Shown: positions 17,929-26,834, counted from the stretch's first letter. The stretch: 64,000 bases of DNA from Arthrobacter agilis (GCF_006494655.1 NZ_VHIM01000004.1:62001-126000); one strand, 5' to 3'. Numbers and translations: made by a program. Notes: a model not told the origin generated them from the sequence alone.

Positions 17929-19194
17929 ATGATCGAGGAACAGGTACGGGACCGGCTCAACTGGGCAGGCAACTACGAATACCGCGCCCGGAGCCTCGAG
18001 CGGCCCACGTCCCTCGCCGAACTGCAGCGGGCCGTCGGAGAAGCCGGCACCGTCAGCGCCCTCGGCTCCCGCCACTCGTTCAACGACATCGCGGACTCTC
18101 CGGGAACCCTCGTCTCACTCGACCTCCTGGACCCGGCGGTGGACATCGACGAGGCGGCACTCACCGTCACGGTCGGCGCCGGGGTGCGCTACGGGGTCCT
18201 CGCCGAACACCTGCAGCGCCGGGGGTTCGCCCTGCACAACCTGGCCTCACTCCCCCACATCTCCGTCGGCGGCGCCATCGCGACGGCCACCCACGGCTCC
18301 GGCGACGGGAACGGGAACCTGGCCACGGCCGTCGTCGCGCTGGAACTCGTCACCGCGTCCGGGGACGTCCTCACGGTCGCGGCGGGTGATCCCGACTTCG
18401 AGGGGATGGTGGTGGGTCTCGGGGCCCTCGGCGTCACCCATCGCGTGACCCTCCGGGTGGAACCGACGTTCGACGTGCGGCAGGACGTCTTCACGGGCGT
18501 GCCGTGGGACGCGGTCCTGGCGGACTACGACGCCGCCACCTCCTCGGCCTACAGCGTCAGCCTCTTCACCGACTGGGCGGGTGACACGATCGGGCAGGCC
18601 TGGCTGAAGAGCCGTCTGGACGGCGGGCCCGTTCCCGCCGAGTACTTCGGAGGCATCGCGGCTGACCGTGCCCTGCACCCGGTTCCCGGGGTCGCCGCGG
18701 ATCACTGCACGCAGCAGCTGGGCGTCGCCGGACCGTGGTCCGACCGGCTGGCGCACTTCCGTCTCGCGTTCACCCCGAGCAACGGGGAGGAGCTGCAGAC
18801 CGAGTACCTCGTGGGCCGGGAGCACGCCGTCGAGGCCATCCAGGCGATGCGCTCCCTCGCACCGCGCATCACGCCCCTGCTGCAGGTGTCGGAGATCCGC
18901 TCGATGGCCGCCGACGAGCTCTGGCTCAGCAACAACTACCAGCGGGCCGGGATCGGCCTGCACTTCACCTGGAAGCCGGCGCAGCCCGAGGTCGAGGCCC
19001 TCCTGCCGGAGATCGAGGCCGCGCTCGCGCCGTTCGCGATGCGGCCGCACTGGGGCAAGCTCTTCGTGGCGGACGCCGCCCAGCTCGCGCCCCTCTACCC
19101 GCGCTTCGACGACTTCCGCGCCCTGGCCCACCGCATGGACCCCGACGGCAAGTTCCGCAATGCGTTCCTCGACCGCACGGTCTTCGGGCAGTAG
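17929..19194 (+). CDS. alditol oxidase-like FAD-dependent oxidoreductase
   Basis: The 421-aa protein matches the VAO-type alditol/xylitol oxidases of actinobacteria in length and motifs. ALGSRHSFNDIA holds the histidine (H49) that takes the covalent FAD in these enzymes. HNLASLPHISVGGAIATATHGSG is the FAD-binding region, and MRPHWGKLF is the C-terminal active-site signature. The family oxidises the terminal alcohol of polyols such as xylitol, sorbitol or arabitol to aldoses, producing hydrogen peroxide. It is divergent from the LacI regulator and shares its operator region, so arabitol or another pentitol is an attractive but unproven substrate. Confidence 0.85.
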   Translation: MIEEQVRDRLNWAGNYEYRARSLERPTSLAELQRAVGEAGTVSALGSRHSFNDIADSPGTLVSLDLLDPAVDIDEAALTVTVGAGVRYGVLAEHLQRRGFALHNLASLPHISVGGAIATATHGSGDGNGNLATAVVALELVTASGDVLTVAAGDPDFEGMVVGLGALGVTHRVTLRVEPTFDVRQDVFTGVPWDAVLADYDAATSSAYSVSLFTDWAGDTIGQAWLKSRLDGGPVPAEYFGGIAADRALHPVPGVAADHCTQQLGVAGPWSDRLAHFRLAFTPSNGEELQTEYLVGREHAVEAIQAMRSLAPRITPLLQVSEIRSMAADELWLSNNYQRAGIGLHFTWKPAQPEVEALLPEIEAALAPFAMRPHWGKLFVADAAQLAPLYPRFDDFRALAHRMDPDGKFRNAFLDRTVFGQ

Positions 19195-19224
19195 GGGCAC
19201 GGAGCGGGGATTCCGCCCTGGCTC

Positions 19225-20088
19225 CTAGTGCTTGCGCGTCAGCCACTTCCAGTGCGCGAGGGTGCGCAGCCGGATGAGGAGGGCACGCGACTGCTCGGGG
19301 CCGTACGGAAGGATCGGGATGGCCTTGGTCATGTCCACCGAGGCCTCGTCCATGGCGAGCCGTGTCACCCGGACGGCACTGCGCATCTTGTTCATCTGCG
19401 TCGTCACCTCCGTCACGCCGACGGGCGCCCCGTGGCCGGGAACGAAGACGTCGTAGAGGTCCTCGAGTGCCACCATCTTGCCGAGAGTCCGCACCCAGTC
19501 GATGGGGAAGGAGTCCTCGAAGGCGGGATCGGTGCCCTCCTCGACGAGGTCACCGGCGAAGAGGACGTTTCCTGCACCCACGAGGAGATCGTGGTCGGTG
19601 TGGCCGCGGCCCAGGTGGAAGAGGGTCACGGACACCCCGCCCAGGTCCAGGTCCACGGGCTTGCCCTCCACGAGCCGCGTGGCGGGGACGATCGCGGTGT
19701 GCTCGCCGTCGCCGGCCGCCATGGCGGGTTCGACGGCGGCGACGAGTGAACGCTGCTCCTCCCCCGTCTCGGCCTGCACCGCGCTGCAGCGGGACGTCGC
19801 CCAGAAGTCCTCGACCCCGTGCCCGGCGAGATAGGCATTACCGAAGAAGTGGTCCGCGTGGGCGTGCGTGTTGACCGCGATGACGGGAAGATCGGTGACC
19901 TCGCGGACGTGGGCGAAGATCCGGGCGGCGGCGGCGGGGCCGGCACCCGTGTCGACGACCAGCGCGCGGTCGGCGCCGACCACGAGTCCGACGTTCATGC
20001 GGAAGCCGGCCGTTGTCAGGACATAGATTCCCGGTGCCAGCTCGCGCCAGGGACGGTCGGTCTCGGCGCTGGGTGCCTCGGTGGTCAT
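19225..20088 (-). CDS. metallo-beta-lactamase-fold hydrolase
   Basis: This 287-aa protein has the zinc motif NTHAHADH (HXHXDH), later metal ligands in HLGRGHTDHDLLV and LFAGDLVEEG, and VPGHGAP near the C-terminus. Start ATG 20088 follows CGAGAGGACTCC. It belongs to the glyoxalase II/cyclase-like group of the superfamily, which act on thioesters, lactones or similar bonds. No specific substrate is evident. It converges on the alditol-oxidase-like gene with a 30-nt gap. Confidence 0.85.
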   Translation of the reverse strand: MTTEAPSAETDRPWRELAPGIYVLTTAGFRMNVGLVVGADRALVVDTGAGPAAAARIFAHVREVTDLPVIAVNTHAHADHFFGNAYLAGHGVEDFWATSRCSAVQAETGEEQRSLVAAVEPAMAAGDGEHTAIVPATRLVEGKPVDLDLGGVSVTLFHLGRGHTDHDLLVGAGNVLFAGDLVEEGTDPAFEDSFPIDWVRTLGKMVALEDLYDVFVPGHGAPVGVTEVTTQMNKMRSAVRVTRLAMDEASVDMTKAIPILPYGPEQSRALLIRLRTLAHWKWLTRKH

Positions 20089-20183
20089 GGAGTCCTCTCG
20101 GTGACGGCGGGGATTCCAGTCTAGGTGGGAGCCCACGGGGCAGGACCGTCGCGCCGCGGCGGTCCTCGACGCCCGCGACGTCG

Positions 20184-20810
20184 TCAGGTGCCGGTGACCA
20201 CCGTGTCCGGAACGGCGGAGGGCCGCTCGGGAACCCGGAACACAGGCAGCATGAGATTGATCAACGGTCCGATCAGCAGCGCGAAGGCCACGGTCCCGAC
20301 ACCCACCGTGCCGCCGAGCAGCCAGCCCAGGAGGAGGACGGTCCCTTCGATGCCCGTGCGGACCAGCCAGATCGGGAGACCGAACCGCGCGTGGAGCCCG
20401 GTCATGAGGCCGTCGCGCGGGCCGGGGCCGAGGCGCGCCCCGATGTACAGGCCGCTCGCGACCGCGAGGAGCACCAGGCCACCCGTGAAGAGCAGGATCC
20501 GCGCCCACAGCGCCGAGGGTTCGCCGAGCAGGGCAAGTCCCACTTCGGCGCTCGGCCCGACGAGCAGCACATTGAGGATGGTCCCCACGCCGGGTCGCTG
20601 GCGGAGCGGGATCCAGAGCAGGAGGACGATCAGGCCGATGATGTTGGTCATGAAGCCGAACGGGATGCCGGTCTGCAGCGACCCGCCCTGGCTCAGGACG
20701 TCCCAGGGGGAGACGCCGAGGGTGGCGCGGATCATCATAGCGAGCGAGAAACCGTAGAGGAAGAGGCCGATCAGCAGTTGCAGGCCGCGTCGGACACCGA
20801 GGAAGGTCAT
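20184..20810 (-). CDS. yczE: YczE-like integral membrane protein
   Basis: The 208-aa protein has about five hydrophobic helices. GVSPWDVLSQG after the first helix and GLYIGARLGPGPRDGLMTGL in the middle are typical of the YczE/YitT-like membrane family of unknown transport function. It is divergent from a MocR-type regulator across a 60-bp gap. That arrangement is the known yczE-yczR pairing, where the regulator is thought to control only the membrane protein. The ligand or substrate is not established. Confidence 0.82.
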   Translation of the reverse strand: MTFLGVRRGLQLLIGLFLYGFSLAMMIRATLGVSPWDVLSQGGSLQTGIPFGFMTNIIGLIVLLLWIPLRQRPGVGTILNVLLVGPSAEVGLALLGEPSALWARILLFTGGLVLLAVASGLYIGARLGPGPRDGLMTGLHARFGLPIWLVRTGIEGTVLLLGWLLGGTVGVGTVAFALLIGPLINLMLPVFRVPERPSAVPDTVVTGT

Positions 20811-20826
20811 ACCTCAGTAGAACCGG

Positions 20827-20855
20827 TGATTGGACTGACAACAAGAGGCCAATCA
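20827..20855. promoter_or_regulatory. inverted repeat, candidate YczR operator
   Basis: TGATTGG (20827-20833) and its exact complement CCAATCA (20849-20855) are separated by 15 nt in the 60-bp gap between the divergent yczE and yczR genes. The segment is AT-richer than its surroundings. The distance between half-site centres is 22 bp, two helical turns, which suits a dimeric GntR-type DNA-binding protein. Confidence 0.6.
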
Positions 20856-20870
20856 TGGCATCGTGGCCTG

Positions 20871-22283
20871 ATGATGATTCTCCCGGCCCGTCGCCTCGCC
20901 GCCGATCTCGGCTCCTGGCGGACCTCCGGACCGGCCTATGCGGCGCTTGCCGATCGGATCCGCCTGCTCACCCTCGACGGCCGGATCCCGCTGGGGACCC
21001 GGCTGCCGGCGGAGCGGGAACTCGCAGCACACCTGGCCGTCAGCCGCACGCTCGTGGCAGCTGCCTACGGGCGGCTCCGCGACGCCGGGTACGTCGAGAG
21101 TACGCGCGGCTCGGGCAGCGTGGTCGCCATGCCGGGCAGGGGTACTCCCGAGCACGACGACGGCGGGGCCGCCGTCGTGCTCGATCTCAGCAAGGCGGCG
21201 CTTCCCGCCGCACCCCAGGTCGGCGAGGCGGCGGCGCGGGCCGCCCTCCACCTTCCCGCCTACCTGAACGGCGACGGCTACGATCTGCTGGGGCTCCCCC
21301 GCCTGCGCCGGGCGTTGGCCGACCGCTACACCGCGCGCGGGGTGGCGACGTCACCCGAGCAGGTGATGGTGACCCTCGGCGCCCAACATGCCATCTCCCT
21401 TCTCGCCCGGACCCTCCTGACGCGCAGCGACACCGTGCTCGTCGAGGCGCCGAGCTACCCGCATGCCTACGAGGCACTCCGCTCCGCCGCGCGCCGACTG
21501 GTTCCCGTCAGCGTTGACGCGTCGGAGGGCTGGGACGAGGACGGCCTGCACCAGGCGATCGCCCGCGCGAACCCTGCCCTCGCCTACCTGATGCCGGACT
21601 TCCACAATCCCACCGGGGCCGTGATGCCGGCTGTGCAGCGCGAGCGCCTGATGGCCGCGGCCGTCCGCCAGGGCACGATCGTGGTGGCCGACGAGACGAT
21701 GGCCGAGCTGCGCATCGAGGGTGGCACCGAGCTGCCGCTGGCCGCGTTCGGCCCGGCCGTGCTGATCGGCTCGATGGGCAAGACGGTCTGGGGTGGCCTG
21801 CGCATCGGCTGGATCCGGGCGGAGCCGGAGCTGATCCAGCGGCTGCACCAGGCCCGGTACGGGCAGGATCTGGGAACCCCCATCCTGGAACAGCTGATCG
21901 CCCTGGAGATGCTCGGGGACTACGACGCACTGCTGCGGTTCCGCGCCCAGCAGCTCGCCGACGGCCAAAAGGCCCTCGCGCAGCTCCTGGCGAATACGTT
22001 CCCTGCGTGGGAGGTCCCGAAGGTCGCGGGAGGACTCTCCACCTGGGTCAACCTCGGGGCTCCGCGGAGCTCCGACCTGGCGCTCGCGGCTCGGGATCGC
22101 GGGCTGCTGCTCGGCGCCGGCCCCCGCTTCGGCCTGAACGGGGTGTTCGAGCGGTTCCTCCGCATTCCCTTCAGCTATCCCGCCGAGGACACCCGGCGCG
22201 CGGTCGCGATCCTCTCCGAGGCGTGGCTCTCGCTGGGTGATCATGTACCGGCGTGCGACGACTTCGCACCGGCCCTGGTGTAG
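20871..22283 (+). CDS. yczR: MocR-family regulator (GntR HTH fused to aminotransferase fold), YczR type
   Basis: The 470-aa protein has an N-terminal GntR winged helix (about residues 20-85: YAALADRIRLLTLDGRIPLG, LPAERELAAHLAVSRTLVAAAY). A long linker leads to a fold-type I aminotransferase domain containing HNPTG and the PLP-lysine region IGSMGKTVWGGLRIGW. MocR proteins sense PLP or PLP adducts. The ATG doublet at 20871/20874 is the likely start. Pairing with the divergent yczE identifies the YczR subgroup. Confidence 0.88.
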   Translation: MMILPARRLAADLGSWRTSGPAYAALADRIRLLTLDGRIPLGTRLPAERELAAHLAVSRTLVAAAYGRLRDAGYVESTRGSGSVVAMPGRGTPEHDDGGAAVVLDLSKAALPAAPQVGEAAARAALHLPAYLNGDGYDLLGLPRLRRALADRYTARGVATSPEQVMVTLGAQHAISLLARTLLTRSDTVLVEAPSYPHAYEALRSAARRLVPVSVDASEGWDEDGLHQAIARANPALAYLMPDFHNPTGAVMPAVQRERLMAAAVRQGTIVVADETMAELRIEGGTELPLAAFGPAVLIGSMGKTVWGGLRIGWIRAEPELIQRLHQARYGQDLGTPILEQLIALEMLGDYDALLRFRAQQLADGQKALAQLLANTFPAWEVPKVAGGLSTWVNLGAPRSSDLALAARDRGLLLGAGPRFGLNGVFERFLRIPFSYPAEDTRRAVAILSEAWLSLGDHVPACDDFAPALV

Positions 22284-22358
22284 CTCCTCCTCGCCGGCAC
22301 CACCTCGGGGCGGCCGCCGTCCCTGGAAGCCAGCCGGGCTAGCGACCACCCCGAGTCC

Positions 22359-24941
22359 CTACCCGATAAGGGCGGACGAGTCGACGCAACGGGCCGCGGA
22401 GCCGGCCTCGAGGTGGGCCGCGAGATAGGGCGCCGTGATGCTCGTGCCGGCATCGAGCCGCGCGATCTGCCCCGGCGTTCCGGTGGCGACGATCGTCCCG
22501 CCCGCGGAACCGCCGCCCGGCCCGAGGTCGATCACCCAGTCCGCCGCCGCGACGACGGCCATGGTGTGCTCCACCACCACCACCGTGTTCCCGGCCTCCA
22601 CGAGCCGGTGCAGCTGGGCAAGGAGCAGCACCACGTCTGCCGGGTGGAGCCCGGTGGTCGGTTCGTCCAGCAGGTAGAGCGTGTGGCCGCGTCGCGCTCG
22701 CTGGAGCTCCGTGGCGAGCTTGATGCGCTGGGCCTCACCGCCCGACAGTTCGGTGGCAGGCTGGCCGAGCCGGAGGTACCCCAGGCCCACTTCGCGGAGC
22801 GTCCCGAGGGCACGTGCTGCTGCCGGGATGCCACCGAGGAACTCCGCCGCGTCGTCGACCGTCATGGCGAGCACGTCGGCGATGCTGCGGCCGTCGAGCG
22901 TGACCGCGAGCGTCTCCTCGTTGTAGCGAGCTCCGTGGCACGTGGGGCACGGCCCGTAGCTGCCGGGCAGGAAGAGCAGCTCGACGGATACGAACCCCTC
23001 GCCCTGGCATGTCTCGCAACGGCCGCCCTGCACGTTGAAGGAGAAGCGCCCGGCGCCGAAGCCCCGAGTGCGGGCCTCCTCGGTGGCCGCGAAGGCCTTG
23101 CGGACGGCGTCGAAGAGGCCCGTGTAGGTTGCGAGGTTGGATCGGGGCGTCCGGCCGATCGGCTTCTGGTTGACGCTGACCAGGCGGTCGATGGCGTCGA
23201 GCCCCGTGATCCCCCCGACCACTGCCTCGCCGCCCGTGTCCGTCTGCTCCTCGGTGTCGTCTCCCTCGTCCGGGGTGTCGTTCCGGACGTGCGCGCCCAC
23301 GGCTTCGGCGAGGACGGTGCTGACGAGGGTCGATTTCCCCGAACCGGACACACCGGTCACCGCGGTCAGGACACCCACCGGGATGTCGGCGTCGAGCCCC
23401 GCCAGGTTGTGGCGGTGGATACCGGTGAGGCCGAGCCAGGCCGACGGCGAGCGCGGCTCGCGCCCGTCTGTGCCCGCCGTGCCGCTCCGGGAGAGGAACG
23501 GCGCGGTGAGCGATTCCGGCACCGAGGCGAGGCCGCCCACCGGGCCGCTGTAGAGGACCGTGCCGCCGCCCTCGCCCGCGCCGGGTCCCACGTCGACGAT
23601 CCAGTCGGCACGGCGTACCACGTCCATGTTGTGCTCGACGACGAACACGGAGTTCCCGGCGTCCTTCAGCGCTGCGAGGACGGCGAGGAGCGGCTCGACG
23701 TCGGCCGGGTGCAGGCCGGCCGAGGGCTCGTCGAGGACGTAGACGACGCCGAACAGGCCGGAGCGCAGCTGCGTGGCGATCCGGAGTCGCTGCATCTCGC
23801 CGGGAGAGAGCGTGGGTGTGGCCCGGTCCAGGCTAAGATAGCCGAGTCCGAGGTCCACCAGGACGGTGAGCCGCTGGACGAGGTCCCGGCTGATGGTGAC
23901 GGATACCTCCGTCCCCTCCCCCGAGGTCCAGGACCGGTGGGCGGCGGACGGGTGTTCGAGGGTCGCCGCGGGGCCGAGGTGCGCGGCGAGGTCGGCGAGC
24001 GGCAGGGCGTTGGCGTGCGCGATCGAGCGGCCGGCGAAGGTGACCGCCAGGGCTTCGGGGCGCAGTCCGCTCCCGCCGCAGAGCCCGCACGGCCCGGACT
24101 CCATGAACGGCAGCACGCGGTCGCGCATCTGCGGGCTCTTCGAATCGTGCAGGGTGTGCAGGACGTAGCTCTTCGCACTCCAGAAGCGCCCCTTGTAGGG
24201 CTTGGCCACACGGTCCCGCTGCGGCGTGACCTCCACGACCGGCTGCTCCTCCGTGAACAGGAGCCATGTCCGAGCGTCCTCGGGCAGGTCCTGCCAGGGG
24301 ACGTCGATGTCGTACCCGAGTTCGCTGACGACGTCGCGCAGGTTCTTGCCCTGCCAGGCGCCCGGCCAGGCGGCGATGGCACCGTCGCGGATGCTCAGTG
24401 TCGGATCCGGTACGAGGGACTGCTCCGTGACGTCCCGCGCGATCCCGAGGCCGTGGCACCGCGGGCAGGCACCCGTGGCGGTGTTCGGCGAGAAGGCGTC
24501 CGATTCCAGCCGGCCGGCGGCATCGGCCGGATACGTACCGGCACGCGAATAGAGCATGCGGAGCGAGTTCGAGATGGTGGTCAGCGTACCGACGGTGGAG
24601 CGGGCGCTCGGCGTCCCGCGGCGTTGCTGGAGCGCGACGGCGGGGGGAAGCCCTGTGATCGATCCGACGTGCGGCGTGTGCCCCTGCTGGATGAGGCGCC
24701 GCGCGTAGGGCGCCACCGACTCGAGGTACCGCCGCTGGGCCTCCGCGTAGATGGTGCCGAACGCGAGGGAGGACTTGCCCGAGCCTGAGACGCCTGTGAA
24801 GGCGACGACGGCGTCACGCGGGCAATCGACGTCCACGCCGCGCAGATTGTTCTCGGTGGCGCCGAGCACCCGGACGAAGCCGCCCCGGGTGGCCTGCTTC
24901 TCGGAGGGTGCGGTTTCTTTTGATTCGATCACTGGTCCCAC
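22359..24941 (-). CDS. UvrA-like ABC ATPase (class II UvrA paralogue)
   Basis: This 860-aa protein has two ABC ATPase halves. Walker A motifs are GVSGSGKSS (from residue 50) and GVSGSGKST in the second half; signatures LSPGEMQRL and [11 protein letters not shown] follow. Zinc-finger cysteines appear as CPRCHG, CGLCGG and the CETCQG...CPTCHG module. It is about 100 residues shorter than true UvrA. After the first Walker motif the sequence runs to the first zinc-finger cysteines without a recognisable UvrB-binding domain. Such paralogues occur in actinobacteria and are linked to tolerance of DNA-binding drugs. Start is GTG 24941; an in-frame GTG shortly downstream is an alternative. Confidence 0.88.
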   Translation of the reverse strand: MGPVIESKETAPSEKQATRGGFVRVLGATENNLRGVDVDCPRDAVVAFTGVSGSGKSSLAFGTIYAEAQRRYLESVAPYARRLIQQGHTPHVGSITGLPPAVALQQRRGTPSARSTVGTLTTISNSLRMLYSRAGTYPADAAGRLESDAFSPNTATGACPRCHGLGIARDVTEQSLVPDPTLSIRDGAIAAWPGAWQGKNLRDVVSELGYDIDVPWQDLPEDARTWLLFTEEQPVVEVTPQRDRVAKPYKGRFWSAKSYVLHTLHDSKSPQMRDRVLPFMESGPCGLCGGSGLRPEALAVTFAGRSIAHANALPLADLAAHLGPAATLEHPSAAHRSWTSGEGTEVSVTISRDLVQRLTVLVDLGLGYLSLDRATPTLSPGEMQRLRIATQLRSGLFGVVYVLDEPSAGLHPADVEPLLAVLAALKDAGNSVFVVEHNMDVVRRADWIVDVGPGAGEGGGTVLYSGPVGGLASVPESLTAPFLSRSGTAGTDGREPRSPSAWLGLTGIHRHNLAGLDADIPVGVLTAVTGVSGSGKSTLVSTVLAEAVGAHVRNDTPDEGDDTEEQTDTGGEAVVGGITGLDAIDRLVSVNQKPIGRTPRSNLATYTGLFDAVRKAFAATEEARTRGFGAGRFSFNVQGGRCETCQGEGFVSVELLFLPGSYGPCPTCHGARYNEETLAVTLDGRSIADVLAMTVDDAAEFLGGIPAAARALGTLREVGLGYLRLGQPATELSGGEAQRIKLATELQRARRGHTLYLLDEPTTGLHPADVVLLLAQLHRLVEAGNTVVVVEHTMAVVAAADWVIDLGPGGGSAGGTIVATGTPGQIARLDAGTSITAPYLAAHLEAGSAARCVDSSALIG

Positions 24942-25022
24942 CCTACGGCCCTCAGGACGCCGGGCTCCGTCACGACGGCGGACAGGCGCTGACAGCCTGA
25001 GCCGCCCATAACGGTGCTGTTG

Positions 25023-25050
25023 CGGATCACCCGTTCCGGGGTGATCTGCA
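25023..25050. repeat. inverted repeat in the divergent uvrA-like/membrane-protein gap
   Basis: GATCACCC (25026-25033) pairs exactly with GGGTGATC (25040-25047) around a 6-nt loop; the stem extends by three more positions with one wobble. It lies 57-84 nt before the small membrane-protein gene and 82 nt before the UvrA-like start. Because the genes diverge, an operator or 5'-leader hairpin is more likely than a terminator. Confidence 0.5.
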
Positions 25051-25106
25051 GCACGGGGTTGCTATCGTCGGACGCATCGCCGGCCGGCACCAACCAGGGG
25101 AACACC

Positions 25107-25442
25107 ATGAATGCATCGACCTTGACCCGGAAGACTCTTCGTGCCGGCATCCTCGTGGGACTTGTCGGACTGGCCGTGATGATCGCCACCGGTCCCTGGC
25201 TGAACGGGCTGTACCAGAACGGATCGATCCAACCCGGAACGTTGATGCTCCTCAGCTCCCTGATCTCCGCGATCGGCTCGTTCTGCCTGCCCTTCAGCGC
25301 CGCCCTCATCGCGGCGTCGCTGGTCATGAGGCACAGGGACGGCTCGGAGGGCGGAGCGGTGGGCGACCGGCGAAATCCGGAGGGCGCCTCCGAGGACGCG
25401 ACGCGTGGCGTTCCCGCAGCACCGAAGGACCACGGATCATAG
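25107..25442 (+). CDS. small two-helix membrane protein, function unknown
   Basis: This 111-aa protein is chosen from ATG 25107, which follows AGGGG at good spacing; upstream in-frame codons lack a ribosome site. It has two clear transmembrane stretches (about 14-30 and 48-72; AGILVGLVGLAVMIATGPWL and SLISAIGSFCLPFSAALIAA) and a hydrophilic C-terminal tail of about 35 residues. I recognise no family. It diverges from the UvrA-like gene, with an inverted repeat in the shared gap. Confidence 0.65.
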   Translation: MNASTLTRKTLRAGILVGLVGLAVMIATGPWLNGLYQNGSIQPGTLMLLSSLISAIGSFCLPFSAALIAASLVMRHRDGSEGGAVGDRRNPEGASEDATRGVPAAPKDHGS

Positions 25443-25524
25443 GTCGCCGCGCTCGCGGGTGGAAGGCCCGGCGCGGAGGCAGCAATCCGTCGCGGAGCGT
25501 GATGCCCCTTCCTAGGGTGGAGGG

Positions 25525-25800
25525 ATGGCTGACATCAACGAAGAGTTCCCGACCCTGGACGACCTCAACCCCGACAACGACGCCCTGCCGCAGCCCTCAC
25601 CCCGGACCCACGGCAAGTCCGACGACCACGTGGACGACGACGCCCTGGCGCTCGCGACGGAGCGCGAGGAAGTGGCCCTGGGCCTGAAGAACTACGTCCC
25701 GGACGACGTTCCCGACGCCACGGATCCACTGCCCGAGGAGGCCGCGCCGGACGCCGACCTCGCGCAGCGCGGGCTCCTCGGCGACCCGGACGGGACCTGA
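25525..25800 (+). CDS. small acidic protein, function unknown
   Basis: This 91-aa protein is strongly acidic (many Asp and Glu, few basic residues) and proline-rich, with no hydrophobic segment. It should be soluble and probably disordered (MADINEEFPTLDDLNPDND, ...DADLAQRGLLGDPDGT). The ATG follows AGGGTGGAGGG. Nothing similar in function comes to mind. It is immediately upstream of the rhodopsin promoter but separated by about 190 nt, so co-transcription is doubtful. Confidence 0.6.
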   Translation: MADINEEFPTLDDLNPDNDALPQPSPRTHGKSDDHVDDDALALATEREEVALGLKNYVPDDVPDATDPLPEEAAPDADLAQRGLLGDPDGT

Positions 25801-25872
25801 CGCCTCGACCTCGGACGGCTCCTTCGCACCGGAGGGACCGGCAGTACGCCGTCCTCACCTGCAGCTGAGACC

Positions 25873-25900
25873 TTTACTTTGTTTCTACAGAGCGTAGAAT
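25873..25900 (+). promoter_or_regulatory. predicted rhodopsin promoter with overlapping dyad operator
   Basis: A -35-like TTTACT (25873-25878) and a -10 TAGAAT (25895-25900) are 16 nt apart. A perfect dyad, TTCTAC-N5-GTAGAA (25883-25899), covers the spacer and most of the -10 element, the geometry of a repressor site. The same CTACA-N3-CGTAGAA string recurs in front of the resA operon (63657-63671, minus strand). Confidence 0.6.
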
Positions 25901-25904
25901 ACCC

Positions 25905-25919
25905 CCACACACTGTGTGG
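25905..25919. promoter_or_regulatory. palindrome at the predicted rhodopsin transcription start
   Basis: CCACACA and TGTGTGG flank a single C, making a perfect 15-nt palindrome located 5-20 nt after the predicted -10 element. It could be a second operator or a hairpin at the 5' end of the mRNA, whose leader would be about 80 nt long. Confidence 0.5.
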
Positions 25920-25987
25920 AACAGGACAGTTTCCATTGTCCACCGTTGTGCAGGGTTCATTCCGATTCTGTGCAAAGGAGCACCATC

Positions 25988-26821
25988 ATGATCCCAGACA
26001 GCCTCACGCAGGCCCAGTTCGATACCGTCTACAACTCCCTGTCCCTCGTGATCGCGTCGCAGTTGTTCACCGCGATCTTCCTCATCCTCGCTCTGCCCCG
26101 GGTGCTGCCCCGATACCGCCAGGCGATGGTCATCGCCGCCGTGGTGTGCGGCATAGCGGCCTACCACTACTTCCGCATCTTCGACTCCTTCAAGGGCGCC
26201 TTCGTCACTGACGCCGTGGGTGGGCGGGGAACCTACACCCAGGCCGAGGGCGTCTCCTTCAATGAGGGCTACCGATACGTGGACTGGCTGCTCACCGTGC
26301 CACTGCTCCTCGTGGAGCTGATCGCCGTCCTCGCGCTCGCGCGACGCGTTCAGGCGTCGCTTCTCCGGAAACTCATCCCGGCTGCCACCCTCATGATCGT
26401 GCTCGGGTATCCGGGGGAGATCAGTTCGACGGATGGCGCCCGCGTGCTCTGGGGAGTGCTCTCGACCATCCCCTTCCTCTTCATCCTCTACGTCCTGTTC
26501 GTCGAGCTGACCAGATCCCTGGACCGCCAGCCCGTCGCCGTGAGGGCGCTGATCAGCCGGCTGCGCATCCTGCTGCTGGCGAGCTGGCTCGTCTACCCGC
26601 TGGCCTACGCCCTCCCCGTGCTGGGCATCTCCGGCGCCGACGCCTGGGTGCTCAAGCAGGGCGGCTACTCCCTCGCGGACATCGCAGCCAAGGCGGTCTA
26701 CGCACTGATCATCTATCGGATCGCGCGGCTGAAGTCCTACGAGGATGACCCGGCCTTCGCCGCCGTCGAAGGCGAGCCGACGGAAGGGAGCACGACAGTG
26801 TCCACTCCGACGGCCGGGTAG
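25988..26821 (+). CDS. light-driven proton-pump rhodopsin (xanthorhodopsin/proteorhodopsin group)
   Basis: This 277-aa seven-helix protein is a type I rhodopsin. Helix C reads RYVDWLLTVPLLLVE, giving the outward proton-pump triad D99 (acceptor), T103 and E110 (donor). Helix G has the retinal lysine K235 with counter-ion D231 (LADIAAKAVYAL), and helix B has H60 (AAYHYF). L107 occupies the spectral-tuning site that in proteorhodopsin favours green absorption. G156 in helix E (VLWGVLSTIPF) aligns with the small residue that in xanthorhodopsin opens the window for a carotenoid antenna, where proteorhodopsin has Phe. ATG 25988 follows AAAGGAG. Carotenoid and retinal synthesis genes are not in the window. 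Confidence 0.97.
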   Translation: MIPDSLTQAQFDTVYNSLSLVIASQLFTAIFLILALPRVLPRYRQAMVIAAVVCGIAAYHYFRIFDSFKGAFVTDAVGGRGTYTQAEGVSFNEGYRYVDWLLTVPLLLVELIAVLALARRVQASLLRKLIPAATLMIVLGYPGEISSTDGARVLWGVLSTIPFLFILYVLFVELTRSLDRQPVAVRALISRLRILLLASWLVYPLAYALPVLGISGADAWVLKQGGYSLADIAAKAVYALIIYRIARLKSYEDDPAFAAVEGEPTEGSTTVSTPTAG

Positions 26822-26834
26822 GAGGTCCCAGCAG

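Noticed and set aside
25023-25050. Terminator
   Set aside because: The flanking genes diverge, so no transcript is expected to end here; it is listed as an inverted repeat instead.
25988-26821. Sodium- or chloride-pumping rhodopsin
   Set aside because: Helix C reads D-T-E (D99, T103, E110). Sodium pumps have N-D-Q and chloride pumps replace the acceptor Asp with Thr or Asn.
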